64,000 bases of DNA from Aegilops tauschii subsp. strangulata (lineage: Eukaryota > Streptophyta > Magnoliopsida > Poales > Poaceae). Both the position numbers and the translations under genes were made by a program. The number at the start of each line of letters is the position of its first letter. Positions within the stretch are counted from its first letter, which is position 1. The notes beneath the pieces are model-generated. The model made no database searches. It was given only the letters and a program-made list of their open reading frames with translations, and was not told where the DNA came from. The stretch lies in contig NC_053036.3 in assembly GCF_002575655.3 (NCBI RefSeq), positions 157,952,627 to 158,016,626 on the forward strand, read 5' to 3'. This document shows, in pieces, positions 34,614 through 44,506 of the stretch.

Positions 34614-35246
34614 TGTCGTGGAATTGTCACGTCAGATGTCCTAGTGTGAGGACATAATCTTGAGGCCAACGCATCTATGTGGTAGCTTGAGAGGGGTTGA
34701 GCGGAATCGAGAGATGCAACAAAAGACAAGGATTTAGAAAGCTTCGGGCCCCGGGAAACATCATCCGGTAACAACCCTACATGTTGTTTGTGGCTAGCTC
34801 TCATCATCATCACGAGGGAGTCTCCGTAAACCGGCTCTCCCCGTTATGTCTAGCCCTAAGATTATTCTCGCCCCCTTTGGGGTGCCCTGCCCCTCCTTAT
34901 ATATGTTGAAGGGGCGGGTTACATGTAGGGTCCAACTCGGATTAAGACTTAAACTATTTTGACTTCTCTTCATGGGCTTCTTAACGTCTTGGGCTTCATA
35001 ACGTCTTGGGCTTCATAACGTCTCGGGTTTCATAACCCCAGGCGACTCTATCTGCCGGGTTATGACTGTCAACGAGTTATCACTGTCTGCCGGGTTATGA
35101 CTGTCTGCCGGTTTATGATGGTCTGCCGGGTTATCATCTGACTTAACACCTGCCGGGTTATCATCTGACTTAACACCTGCCGGTTTACCAGGTCCCAGCC
35201 GGGTTATAACTCCGGCCGGGTCATACCGCGGGGTATATCCCCGACA
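34614..35246 (-). repeat. 5' LTR of element D
   Basis: 633 bp, TGTCGTGG..CCCCGACA. On the minus strand a TATATAAGG box (plus 34895-34903) is a likely promoter. Short tandem units 'tctgccggg/tttatgat' lie at 35050-35190, with fewer copies than in the partner LTR. TSD CCAGG follows. Confidence 0.92.
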
Positions 35247-36220
35247 CCAGGGAAGAAACGCGTCCTCCGGCGGGCTGGTTTCGATGAGCCGGTTTGGCTC
35301 GGCAAGACCGCGCAGCGGGAATGGGCCCAGGCGCAGTCCGTGCGCCAGACGAGGGCTGCGGCAGCGAAGAAGGCTGCGGCAGCCGCCTCCTCCTCGTCCA
35401 AGCGGCTCAGGACTCCATCCCCTTCTCCCCCTCGCGGATGCCGCCCCGGAGGCCAATTTCGATCTTGGGTCCTTTAGCCCGAAGAGAAAGAGGAGGCCAG
35501 CGGAGGATGATGAGTAAGCACCTTGCCCCTCATTATTTCGTGACCCTCCGCCTGCGCCATCTTTCCCTGACTTGATCTTATCTTCACAGTGACACGGAGA
35601 CGCTGGCCCAGAGGGCGGCGAAGAGAGCCAAAGCTTCGACGGGCGGCGAGTGCTCCGCGCTCGCCGGCGTTGGTGGTGATCAGCCCGGACAACAGCCCTC
35701 GGCACAGCCCCCGGTTCAGCCCCCAACGTGAGTCCGTTATTCACTCCCCATTGACGGGCGTTGGGGTGTGTATCCTTGGTGGTGACCTTGCTGGGTTCGC
35801 AGGAGGAGAGCGGCAACAGGAGGAGCCGCTGAGGGCTGCCCCTGACACGCCGCCCCCGTCAACCACGCCACCCAAAGGGGTGTCACCGGCAAGGGCATCT
35901 ACCACCGAGCCCAAGTGCACGGAGGAAGGGGGGCAAGCTTGGGTGCTGGTGGCTCCGTCCCGGCAACGAACCTTGGCAGGGAGGGAACCACTTCTTCTCA
36001 GTTCGGCACGGGTAAGTGCCTGCCTCCCGTCCCTTACTATCTCTGCCATGCGATGTTCTTTCTTTTCTTTGTTTTGAACTTTGCTTTTGGCCTCGCTTCA
36101 CTCTCCTTTCTGGCTTCCAGACCCTCCCTCGATGGACCAGGTAGACATCGACACTGTCATCGAGGAGGTCGCCAAGGATGCCGAAGCTGAGGCCACCAAG
36201 ATCGCGGCTGGGGAAGCCGC
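35247..36220 (+). pseudogene. Element B additional ORF: C-terminal exons
   Basis: After element D the ORF continues in phase with 'KKRVLRRAGFDEPVWLGKT', then an Ala/Lys-rich segment and a nuclear-localisation-like run of basic residues (RKRRP at ~35490). GT..AG splice sites are visible: a donor GTAAGC at about 35514 and an acceptor TTCACAG at 35584-35590. Other possible exon pieces extend to 36220, the last starting after CTTCCAG at 36114-36120 ('MDQVDIDTVIEEVAKDAEAEA', written here only as a description of acidic composition). It is cut at 36220 by LTR stub F. The full protein can no longer be made. Confidence 0.6.
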
Positions 36221-36261
36221 TGAAAGCACAAGTGCTCCCTGGGTGATTTTGGTAATTAATG
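36221..36261 (+). repeat. LTR stub F (first 41 bp), interrupted by element G
   Basis: TGAAAGCACAAGTGCTCCC.. followed by TTTTGGTAATTAATG looks like the beginning of a common Triticeae LTR. It breaks the reading frame of element B's ORF, and element G starts 41 bp later. The rest of F is not in the window. GCCGC (36216-36220) would be its TSD, TAATG (36257-36261) that of G; neither can be confirmed without the right flanks. Confidence 0.5.
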
Positions 36262-37445
36262 TGTCGGAGTAAATGGCCACGGGTAGCCTAACTGACTCCC
36301 CCTGGCTCTTCAAAAAATTATCAGGCCGATCGAGCCTTCAAGCATCCAAAGCACAGGGCCGCCTTCCCCTGGCCGGCTATCCCACGAGCCGACTCCTGGA
36401 AGGCGACCCGACCCTAAAAACCTTCCCGAAGAGAACCACAAGATGGCCGACTCCAGGGAGCCGGCCCCAAGGGGGCCGCCTCCCAGAAGCCAGCCACAAG
36501 ATGACCGACTCCCAGAAGCCGGCTAAGATTGCACCCTCATAACGGTGACGAGATGGGACGTGGCTAGAGTACAGCCTGCCACCCCCCGAATCCCGGAGCA
36601 CGCATGGCCACAGTACGCCGTACGGGTCGGCCATCCCCCGTCCGGCGCAGCACTGTTGCCATGTTGACCATGACGCCACCCACGACAAGCGCCAGTACTG
36701 CCCGCGGGTGGCGGGCCCCTTCATCCAGACAGACACTCGAAGGCAACCAAGCCTCCCCCAGTCGGCCTGGGGCGTAGCCGGCTCCCAAGAGCCGGCTACC
36801 TCCCTCCCTCGAAGTATGTGCATCATTAAGGAGACAAGACGAGGTAATGCTAAAGTGAGAGCCCGCCAGGCGACGGCACTGTAGCCATGCTTCCCTCGAC
36901 AAAGCCCTCGTCATCAGGGGCGAGGCAACAATAACCAGCCACCGACAAGACCCCCAGGTGGTGGGGCCGGCCGGTCGGCCAAGAGGCCGGCAGCCGACGG
37001 GACCCACCAGTCGGCGGGCCCCAGCGGTCGGCAGAGAAGTCGGCGAATATAGACACTGACGGCTAGGACCCACACCCAGCCGGATTACCATTGTACCCCT
37101 GGGGGTAGGCCTATATAAACCCCCCAGGGCACCCATGCAAAGGGTTGATCTCTTAGAGTTTTAGACACCACATAGAGAGAAAAGGAGAGCTAGCCTTGCC
37201 CTTCTTCTTCCTCTAGCCAAACAGCTCAAGGAGCCACTTGTAGCTACTTGTGTTGATCTAATGATCATGCGGAGACCCCGCAGTGCAGGACTAGGGGTGT
37301 TATCTCCACGGAGAGCCCTGAACCTGGGTAAGATTCGCCGGCGTGCATGTCTTTGCCTTATCCCGTTTCCAGGCACCGGCGATGTCTTACTGGCTCCCAC
37401 AATGATAAGCCACCCGTTGGCATATGTCGCACCTACCACCCGACA
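36262..37445 (+). repeat. 5' LTR of element G
   Basis: 1184 bp, TGTCGGAG..ACCCGACA. Rich in 'agccggc/gccggct' words. TATA box in CTATATAAAC at 37111-37120, followed about 40 bp later by the likely transcript start and the LTR 3' part ('cctgggtaag'). Confidence 0.8.
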
Positions 37446-37447
37446 TT

Positions 37448-37465
37448 TGGCGCCCACCGTGGGGC
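37448..37465 (+). promoter_or_regulatory. Primer-binding site of element G, tRNA-Lys type
   Basis: TGGCGCCCACCGTGGGGC lies 2 nt after the LTR and is complementary to the 3' end of plant tRNA-Lys(CUU). Same primer as element D, which could therefore be mobilised by relatives of G. Confidence 0.88.
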
Positions 37466-37489
37466 CAGGTGCACCGTCGTCCGGAGACC

Positions 37490-39290
37490 TGTTCTGGACG
37501 GGAACCCTTTTCCTCCCCAACGAGCGTAGCCAGCCCGCCACGCCCGATGGCGCTTGCCCCGACGCGCTGCAAGGCGTCGGCGACGCCTGCGCGGCAAGCT
37601 GCCTCGCCGATCTTCTTGGCGAGGCTCGCATCTCCGATGAGCCTGCGTCCGACATGGGCACAGACTGCCCCGAGAGCCGCCTCGTCAGCCTCCTCAACCA
37701 GCTTCACGTCTCCAGCGAGCTTGCTGTGGACTTGGAGTCGGTCGGCTCCACCGACCCGATGCTTGTCGACTACGACACGACATCACTTGACGCCTTCCCC
37801 ACCAACGTGGTGATCATCGACGACCCTCTTCCTCGAGCTGCAGTGGCAGCAGCGCTGTCACTGAGGTGCTGGTCATCAGCCACGGCGCCGTCTCAGGCGA
37901 GAACGCCCATGACGCCCTACAAGCGGCGCTGCACGACTTATCCATCCCCATCCCGGCCGATGCCGACGCCGAGACACTGGAGGCACGCCGCCTCGCCCTC
38001 GTCGCGGAGGGCCAGAAGATAGCATCCATGAGACGCCTCACTGAGGCTCACCAGCGCGAAGTTGACCGCACCACCTTTGGCACGCCGCCTCCTGGCGGGC
38101 CGAGCCGATCCGGCTTCGTCAAGAAGCGCGGCGCGGCCATCGCCAGCATGCTGGGAGCAGACCGCCCAGTCTACGCCACGCCGCTCGAGAACCTGCGTGC
38201 TGCCCAGGCGGCCATAGATGAGCTGAACGTGCTGGGGGCCGACGAGCTCCCCAACATGACTAGACGCATCCAGCAGCTAATCGACGCGGCCGCAGAGCTG
38301 CATGAAGCCAGCGCCCGCGCTGAAAGTCCTCACCCATGACGAGAGCACGACGCGACATCCCGGACGCCGACTACAGACGGCGCCCGCACGAGAAAAGACA
38401 AGGAGCCTGCTGATAGCCGCAGCCGGACTCGGCTCACCATCGAGCGCGACGCAGAAGGCCACCCCCAAGCTGTGGAACGACGAGGCGATCCGCCTCCTCC
38501 CCCGCCTCGTGGGGAGAGATATCCCACCCCGCCGCCTGTCACGCATCCGACTCTCGGCGGCCGACTAGGCCACCACGAAGGAGTCGGCAAGAATGACGCC
38601 CGCCAACAGATCGACCGCCTAGCGCAATCCCTGGCGCTAGAAGAAGGAGATGATGTCGGCCCGCCTTGCTTTGGCCCCCGCATCCGCGACGAGCCCTTCC
38701 CCAAAGGGTTCTCACTCTCAAGAGACACGCCAAAATACAACGGCTCTGTGAAGCCGGAAGACTGGTTGATCGACTACTCCACCGCAGTCCGCATAGCGAA
38801 CGACAACAGGCGCATTGCCGTGAAGTACGTCCCGCTCATGCTTCAAGGCACGACACGCACTTGGCTGAACAGCCTCAAGCCCTACAGCATCAACAGCTGG
38901 CTAGACTTCACGGAAGTCTTCATCCGCAACTTCACCAGCACGTACAAGCGGCCTCCCAAGCCCCGCCAGCTCTCCTTGCGCGTCCAAGGGCCTAGCGAAT
39001 CAACTCGCGACTACCTCACGTGTTGGGCCGAGCTCCGCAACTCCTGCGAGGGGGTGCACGAGGTTCAAGCCATAGAGTACTTCACCGCCAGGTGCCGAGA
39101 GGGCACCCTCCTCAAGCACCGACTCCTCTGCGACGAGCCAACTACCCTCGACGAGCTGCTAATCATAGCGGATAAGTACGCCACTGCCGACTCCTGGATG
39201 AAGACCGAGCTTCGAGTGGATGCCTCTGGAAAGGTGCTCGCTCCGGCTCCCAAGACGTCGGCTGGTGACTCCAACCGACACCCTTACTAG
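37490..39290 (+). pseudogene. Element G Gag
   Basis: The N-terminal part reads in one frame ('LADLLGEARISDEPASDMG') to about 37860. It then shifts by one base into the main gag-pol frame ('VLVISHGAVSGENAHDALQ'). That frame has a premature TGA at 38337-38339 but continues in register to the capsid-like retrotransposon Gag domain (about 38690-39200: 'PKYNGSVKPEDWLIDY', 'WLNSLKPYSINSWLDF', 'SLRVQGPSESTRDYL'). It ends in a TAG at 39288-39290, again with the same frame open beyond it. Gag would form the particle that packages element RNA. The exact start codon is not clear. Confidence 0.8.
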
Positions 39291-39314
39291 AACGACAACA
39301 AGTGCAAGCCCCGT

Positions 39315-40460
39315 ATGCCGCCTTCCACCAGTCGGCAAGTAGCCACAGTCGAAGACGATCAACCCGAAGAGCGACCCGCGCCCAAGAAGCAGAAGGGCGG
39401 CAGGCCGGCTTGGCAGCCGGCTTTCTCCTACGAGCAAACCCTTGATGCCCCCTGTAAGTTCCACAGTGGCGCGAAGCCGTCCAACCACATGACCCGGAAG
39501 TGCCATTGGCTCTCGCGGATCTCCAAGGGCGAGGGACTGGTGCCGCCTCCACCTGCCGGCCCGCCGCCTCCAGCCCCTCAGCAGCCGGCTGTTCGCCCAG
39601 CAGTCGGAGCCATTCAAGATGAATTCCCAGACGAGCACGCCGCCTACGTCGTCTTCACAAGCCAAACGGAAGACAGGCGCAGTCGGCGCCGACAGCACCA
39701 AGAAGTCAACGCGGTCGCCTCTAGCAACCCAGAGTTTATGCATTGGTCTGAGAAGCCTATCAGCTGGAGCCGGGCCGATCACCCAGAGGTGATGCCATCT
39801 CCCGGCTCCTATGCATTGGTGTTGGACGCCACCCTCGCAACAGAAAGGCGAGCTGCCCGTTTCTCCCGTGTACTGATTGACGGGGGAAGCAGCATCAACA
39901 TACTGTACCGTGACACCATGGAGAAGCTGAACATCAAGACAAAGCAACTCATGCAAAGCCGGACTGTGTTCCATGGCATCGTACCCGGCCTGTCCTGTTC
40001 CCCAATTGGCAAGATCAAGATGGATGTTCTCTTCGGAGACAAGGATCACTTCGGTCGTGAAGCAATCTGGTTTGAAGTGGTGGATCTAGAGAGCCCCTAC
40101 CACGTGTTGCTTGGCCGACCTGCTCTGGCCAAGTTCATGGCTGTGCCCCACTATGCCTACCTCAAGATGAAGATGCCAAGTTCGAAGGGGATCATCACCA
40201 TAGCCGGAGACTACAAGAAATCTTCCGAGTGTGCTGCAGCCAGCACCCGGCTGGCCGAGTCCCTCGTGATTGCTGAAGAGAAGAAGATGCTGGACAGAGT
40301 CGTGGCCATGGCCGGCAAGCAGCCGGCCCTGTCCCCTGACCCCAAGGAATATGATGCTCAAGGATCCTTCCAGCCGGCCAAGGAAACAAAGAAGATACCT
40401 CTGTACCCGGAGAACCCGGAGAGGTTTGCTGTCATTGGTGCAAACCTGGACGGCAAATAG
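39315..40460 (+). pseudogene. Element G Gag C-terminus and protease
   Basis: 381-residue segment in the main frame. A Cys/His cluster (CKFHSGAKPSNH..C) stands where Tat elements have a modified zinc knuckle. A Pro-rich linker follows, then a retropepsin-like domain with active site LIDGGSSINIL and the partner motif 'YHVLLGRPALAKF'. The segment ends at TAG 40458-40460, with the same frame resuming at once into RT. The protease would cut the polyprotein. Confidence 0.82.
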
Positions 40461-41687
40461 GAAGGCGAGCTCGTCGACTTCCGCCGTGAGAATCGGGACA
40501 TCTTTGCATGGTCCCCAAAGGACATGCCGGGTATTCCGAAGGATTTCGCCGAGCACAAGCTACACGTTCGAGCAGACGCAAAACCAGTCAAGCAACCTCT
40601 CCGCCGACAGTCGGAGGAGAAGAGAAGGATTGTGGGAGAACAGATAGCCCGGCTCTTGGCAACCGGCTTCATTATGGAGGTGTTTTTTCCAGAATGGCTT
40701 GCCAACCCGGTCCTGGTGTTGAAGAAAAACAATAAATGGCGCATGTGTATAGATTACACCAGCCTCAACAAAGCCTGCCCCAAAGATCCATTTGCCTTAC
40801 CTCGAATCGATCAAGTGATAGACTCCACAGCCGGATGCGAGCTGTTGAGTTTCTTGGATGCATACTCAGGCTACCATCAGATCAAGTTGGATCCAGCCGA
40901 CTGCCTGAAGACCGCCTTCATCACACCATTCGGAGCTTTCTGCTACCTGACTATGACATTCGGCTTGAGAAACGCCGATGCCACCTTTCAGCGTTGCATG
41001 CAGAAATGCCTCCTCAAGCAACTCGGCAGAAATGCCCACGTCTATGTAGACGATATTGTGGTGAAGACGGAGAAGCGCGGCACCCTGCAAGAAGACCTCA
41101 GAGAAACATTTGCCAACTTGCGCCAATTTCAGATCAAGCTCAACCCTGAGAAATGCGTGTTCGGAGTACCGGCCGGCCAGCTTCTAGGCTTCTTCGTCTC
41201 CGAACGCGGCATTGAGTGCAACCCAGTGAAGATCAAGGCCATAGAGAGAATGGAGATTCCTACCAAGCTGCGAGACGTCCAGAAGTTTACCGGGTGCCTG
41301 GCCTCCCTAAACCGCTTCATCAGCCGGCTAGGAGAGAAGGCTCTCCCCCTGTAGCGACTCATGAAGAAGTCCACCCACTTCGAGTGGAACGACCAAGCAG
41401 ACCAATCTTTCCACGAGTTGAAGAAGATGCTGACCACGCCACCTGTCTTGGCGGCACCGACTGAGAAAGAGCCCATGCTCCTTTACATTGCCGCGACTAG
41501 CCAAGTGGTCAGCACAGTGATTGTGGTTCAACGCCCAGAAGAAGGCCGGGCTCAGTTAGTCCAGAGGCTGGTGTATCACTTTAGCGAAGTACTGTCCCTA
41601 CTTTCAAGAGCATCCCATCACGGTCATATGTACTGCCCCACTCGCCGAGATCATAGGCAACCGGGATGCATCCGGCCGGGTGGCTAA
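40461..41687 (+). pseudogene. Element G reverse transcriptase and damaged RNase H
   Basis: The main frame continues from 'EGELVDFRRENRDIFAW' to RT with LNKACPKDPFALPRIDQ, FLDAYSGYHQI, 'TFGLRNADATFQRCM' and catalytic YVDD (41043-41054). A stop at 41352-41354 follows 'GEKALPL'. The first RNase H then begins ('FEWNDQADQSFHELKKML') but loses roughly 25 codons between 'SEVL' and the sequence equivalent to 'FQEHPITVICTAP', which lies in another frame near 41600. This is a deletion plus frameshift. Confidence 0.87.
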
Positions 41688-42483
41688 GTGGGCCATTGCG
41701 CTGGCTCCTTATACGATCTTCTACCAGCCTCGCACCGCCATCAAGTCCCAAGCATTGGCCGACTTCCTTGTCGACTGGGCCGAGACCCAGTACCTACCGC
41801 CGGCTCCTGACTCCACTCATTGGCGGATGCACTTCGATGGATCCAAGATGCGCACCGGCTTGGGAGCCGGCATTGTCCTTACCTCTCCCAAGGGCGACAA
41901 ACTCAAATACACACTGCAAATTCATTTTGCCGCCTCCAATAATGTGGCCGAGTACGAGGCGCTCATACACGGGCTCCGGCTAGCCAAAGAGCTCGGCATA
42001 CGCCGGATCCTGTGCTATGGCGACTCGGATCTGGTAGTCCAACAATCATCCAGCGACTGGGACGCCAAGGACGCAAACATGGCGAGCTACCGATTCCTCG
42101 TCCAGCAAATCAGCGGATACTTTGAAGGATGCGAGTTCCTCCACGTGCCACGGGCCGACAACGAGCAAGAAGATGCCCTGGCACGGATTGGCTCCACCCG
42201 ACAAGCTATACCAACCGGCATCTCTCTTCAACGCCTCCTCAAACCGTCTGTCAAGCCGTCTCCAGAATCAGACTCCATCTTTGTACCGCCTGCCCCTGAT
42301 GCAGCCGGATCCGACTTGGGGAACCCAGCAGGCGGCTCGGGGACTTCGACAGACGGCCCGGGGACTGCCGTAGTCGCACTCGGCACGGGACTTCAGAACC
42401 CGGCCTGGGGACTGCAACGACAAAATAGGCGGTGGCCGGCTCCAACTCTTCACCACCCAACCCACCCACCCTGGTCGCAGTAG
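41680..42483 (+). pseudogene. Element G second (archaeal-type) RNase H
   Basis: After the tether 'PYTIFYQPRTAIKSQALADFL' comes an RNase H-like domain, 'MHFDGSKMRTGLGAGIVL', with acidic residues in the expected order: Asp in FDGS, Glu in VAEYEAL, Asp in YGDSDLV, Asp near 'ADNEQEDALA'. Tat-lineage elements are known to have such an extra RNase H acquired secondarily. A frameshift in the Pro/Gly-rich linker (between ~42240 and 42432) separates it from integrase. Confidence 0.82.
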
Positions 42484-43784
42484 CCGTATTGGCGATAGAA
42501 GAAGTCACAGCTCCATCATGGGCCCAACCCATCCTCAACTTCCTAGTAAACAGAGATCTGCCAACTGACGAGATCTCGGCAAGACAAGTTCAACGCCGAG
42601 CCGGAGCATACACAATAATAAACAGAGAACTCGTTAAGCGTAGCGTCACTGGAGTCTTCCAACGTTGCGTCGAGCCAGAGAAGGGCATAGCAATCCTCAA
42701 GGACATCCACCAAGGCGAATGCGGCCACCACGTGGCCTCAAGATCACTTGTCGCCAAAGCTTTCTACCATGGTTTCTTCTGGCCGACTGCTATGGAAGAC
42801 GCCAAGGAACTAGTCAAATACTGCAAAGGGTGCCAAGTCTTCAGCTCCAAGCAACGCTTGCCGGCTTCTGCACTCAAGACCATCCCCCTCACCTGGCCCT
42901 TTGCCATCTGGGGGTTGCACATGGTGGGCCCATTCAAGACGGCGTGCGGCGGCATGACACATCTGCTTGTCGCCGTGGACAAATTCACCGAGTGGATTGA
43001 AGCGAAGCCAATCAAGAAGCTGAACGGGCCGACTGTCGTGACATTCATCGCAGATATCACCACCCGGTATGGCATACCACACAGCATCATCACCGACAAT
43101 GGCACGAATTTTGCCAAGGGAGCACTGGCACGTTTCTGCGCGACACAGGGCATCCGACTGGACTTAGCGTCCGTTGCCCACCCGCAGTCAAACGACCAAG
43201 TCGAGCGAGCAAATGGCCTCATCCTCTCCGGCATTAAGCCCCGACTGGTCGTACCACTGGAGCGTTCGGCCGGCTGCTGGCTCGATGAGCTAACGGCTGT
43301 CCTATGGAGTCTGCGTACTACCCCGAACAAGTCAACCGACTTCACTCCTTTCTTCCTTGTATATGGTGCTGAGGCTGTCATCCCAACTGACATCGAGTTC
43401 GACTCGCCTCGGGTCACCATGTACACAGAGGCGGAAGCCAAGGAAGCGCGAGAAGATGGCGTCGACCTGCTGGAAGAGGGCCGGCTATTAGCACTCAGCC
43501 GGTCCGCCATCTACCAGCAGGGTTTGCGCTATTACCACAACCGGAAGGTCAAGCCAAGATCCTTCCAAGAAGGCGATCTTGTGCTCCGGCTGATCCAGCG
43601 AACAGCCGGCCAGCACAAGCTCGCGGCCCCTTGGGAAGGCCCCTTCGTCATCAGCAAGGCCCTAGGCAACGACTCCTACTACCTGATCGACGCACAGAAG
43701 CCGAAGGCACGCAAGAGGGATGATTCCGGCAAGGAGTCGGAACGACCATGGAACGCCAATCTCCTGAGAAGATTTTACAGTTAA
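42432..43784 (+). pseudogene. Element G integrase with first catalytic Asp replaced by His
   Basis: 450-residue open frame ending at a natural stop. The N-terminal HHCC region ('HQGECGHHVASRSL..CKGCQVF') is followed by the core. The first catalytic Asp, expected in WGLDMVGPF, is His (CAC at 42918-42920, one G-to-C change). The second Asp (ITDNGTNF) and the Glu (SNDQVERANG) are present. The C-terminal Tat-type 'KLAAPWEGPFVISKAL' domain is intact. With the DDE triad broken, this copy should not catalyse integration, even though this is the least damaged frame of the element. Confidence 0.88.
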
Positions 43785-44506
43785 AAGCAGTATGTACTCC
43801 GCTACCTTTTGTATTAAGTACAAGACAACAGGGCCCCCCGAGGCGCACTCGGGGACTACCCTCTTTTATCTATGAATGACGAGTGTCATACCTATGAATG
43901 TACTATTACATTTGATTTTCTGTCCGGCCCCGGGTTCGACCAGTCGGCCCGGGGACTTACCGCCTTGAGTTATATTAAGGTTCTACCTGCAGTCGGACAA
44001 GTAGTGTGCCGGCACCCGAGCCCTCTCTTGTTGAAAGTCGCAGCTCGAAGAACCGACTGTCCGACTGGCAAGAGCCAAAGGCAGGAAAGGATGCCCACAC
44101 AAAAAACGGCTAAGGACTAACGAACCTATATAGCACAAGCCGGCCTCCCACCACGCCTACCGGCTGTCAGAACAGCCGGCTGGCCGGCTTCCCATTCACT
44201 TTGCTACAATCCAAGAAAGCTAGAGTACTTGCCCTCCCAACCGGCCAAGCACTTCTCCAGCCACAGACTGCAGAGCAGCTGTCCGACTGGGAAGGCGGCG
44301 ACCAAGGGAGGGCGGCAAAGGAAACAGCCAAAGGATGAAAAGCAAGAACAATGGGAAGCCAAACACATGCATGATTATATTTACACAAAAGGCCTTCAAC
44401 AGGCCGGCAGTCAACATAGTTTGAATACACCCCCAGTGCGTGGAACTGAGCAAACTTAACAATATATTGTTCAAAGAGCAAAAAACAGGAAAGCATAGGC
44501 GGCGGA
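43785..44506 (+). other. Spacer between pol and antisense gene in element G
   Basis: No supported gene. Rich in 'gccggc' and 'gtcggc' words, with an LTR-like phrase 'cggcccggggact' near 43940. It contains the 3' ends of both convergent transcription units, so terminators for sense and antisense RNA are expected here, but no clear signal could be fixed. Confidence 0.5.

Larger units (their letters stand above)
23241..35246 (-). mobile_element. Element D: non-autonomous Tat-like LTR retrotransposon
   Basis: LTRs are at 23241-23921 and 34614-35246 (TGTCGTGG..CCCCGACA). The TSD CCAGG is perfect (23236-23240 and 35247-35251). The tRNA-Lys primer-binding site at the right LTR gives minus orientation. 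Without nested element E (27102-34133) and its TSD, D is about 4.97 kb. No gag, protease, RT, RNase H or integrase motif is found on either strand, so it must use proteins of another element, probably a Tat relative sharing the tRNA-Lys primer. The interior carries polypurine-like boxes, a short tandem repeat and a tRNA-Lys-like sequence. Confidence 0.92.
8510..36220 (-). mobile_element. Element B: minus-oriented Tat-type Gypsy element, right part missing
   Basis: B is a scaffold broken by several later insertions. Its left LTR is 8510-11133 (inverted TGTCGG..CCGACA ends). Then come 11134-11566, 21872-23240 and 35247-36220, which join into one plus-strand intron-containing ORF of the type found antisense in Tat elements; element G has the same gene. 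The orientation follows from that: B's gag-pol would be on the minus strand to the right, but no B pol or right LTR is found. The insertions are a CACTA (9078-10542), C (11567-21871), D (23241-35246) and F/G (from 36221). Confidence 0.75.

Noticed and set aside
36221..36280. Extra exon of element B's gene reading through to 36272
   Set aside because: The frame past 36220 consists of LTR stub F and the start of G, so it is a chimera.
37261..38022. Open frame crossing from the 5' LTR of G into gag, taken as one protein
   Set aside because: It spans the LTR, the TATA/leader and the primer-binding site; only the part after about 37490 is gag.
39159..40049. 296-codon minus-strand frame opposite gag-protease of element G
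   Set aside because: Complementary shadow of a strongly biased GC-rich coding region.
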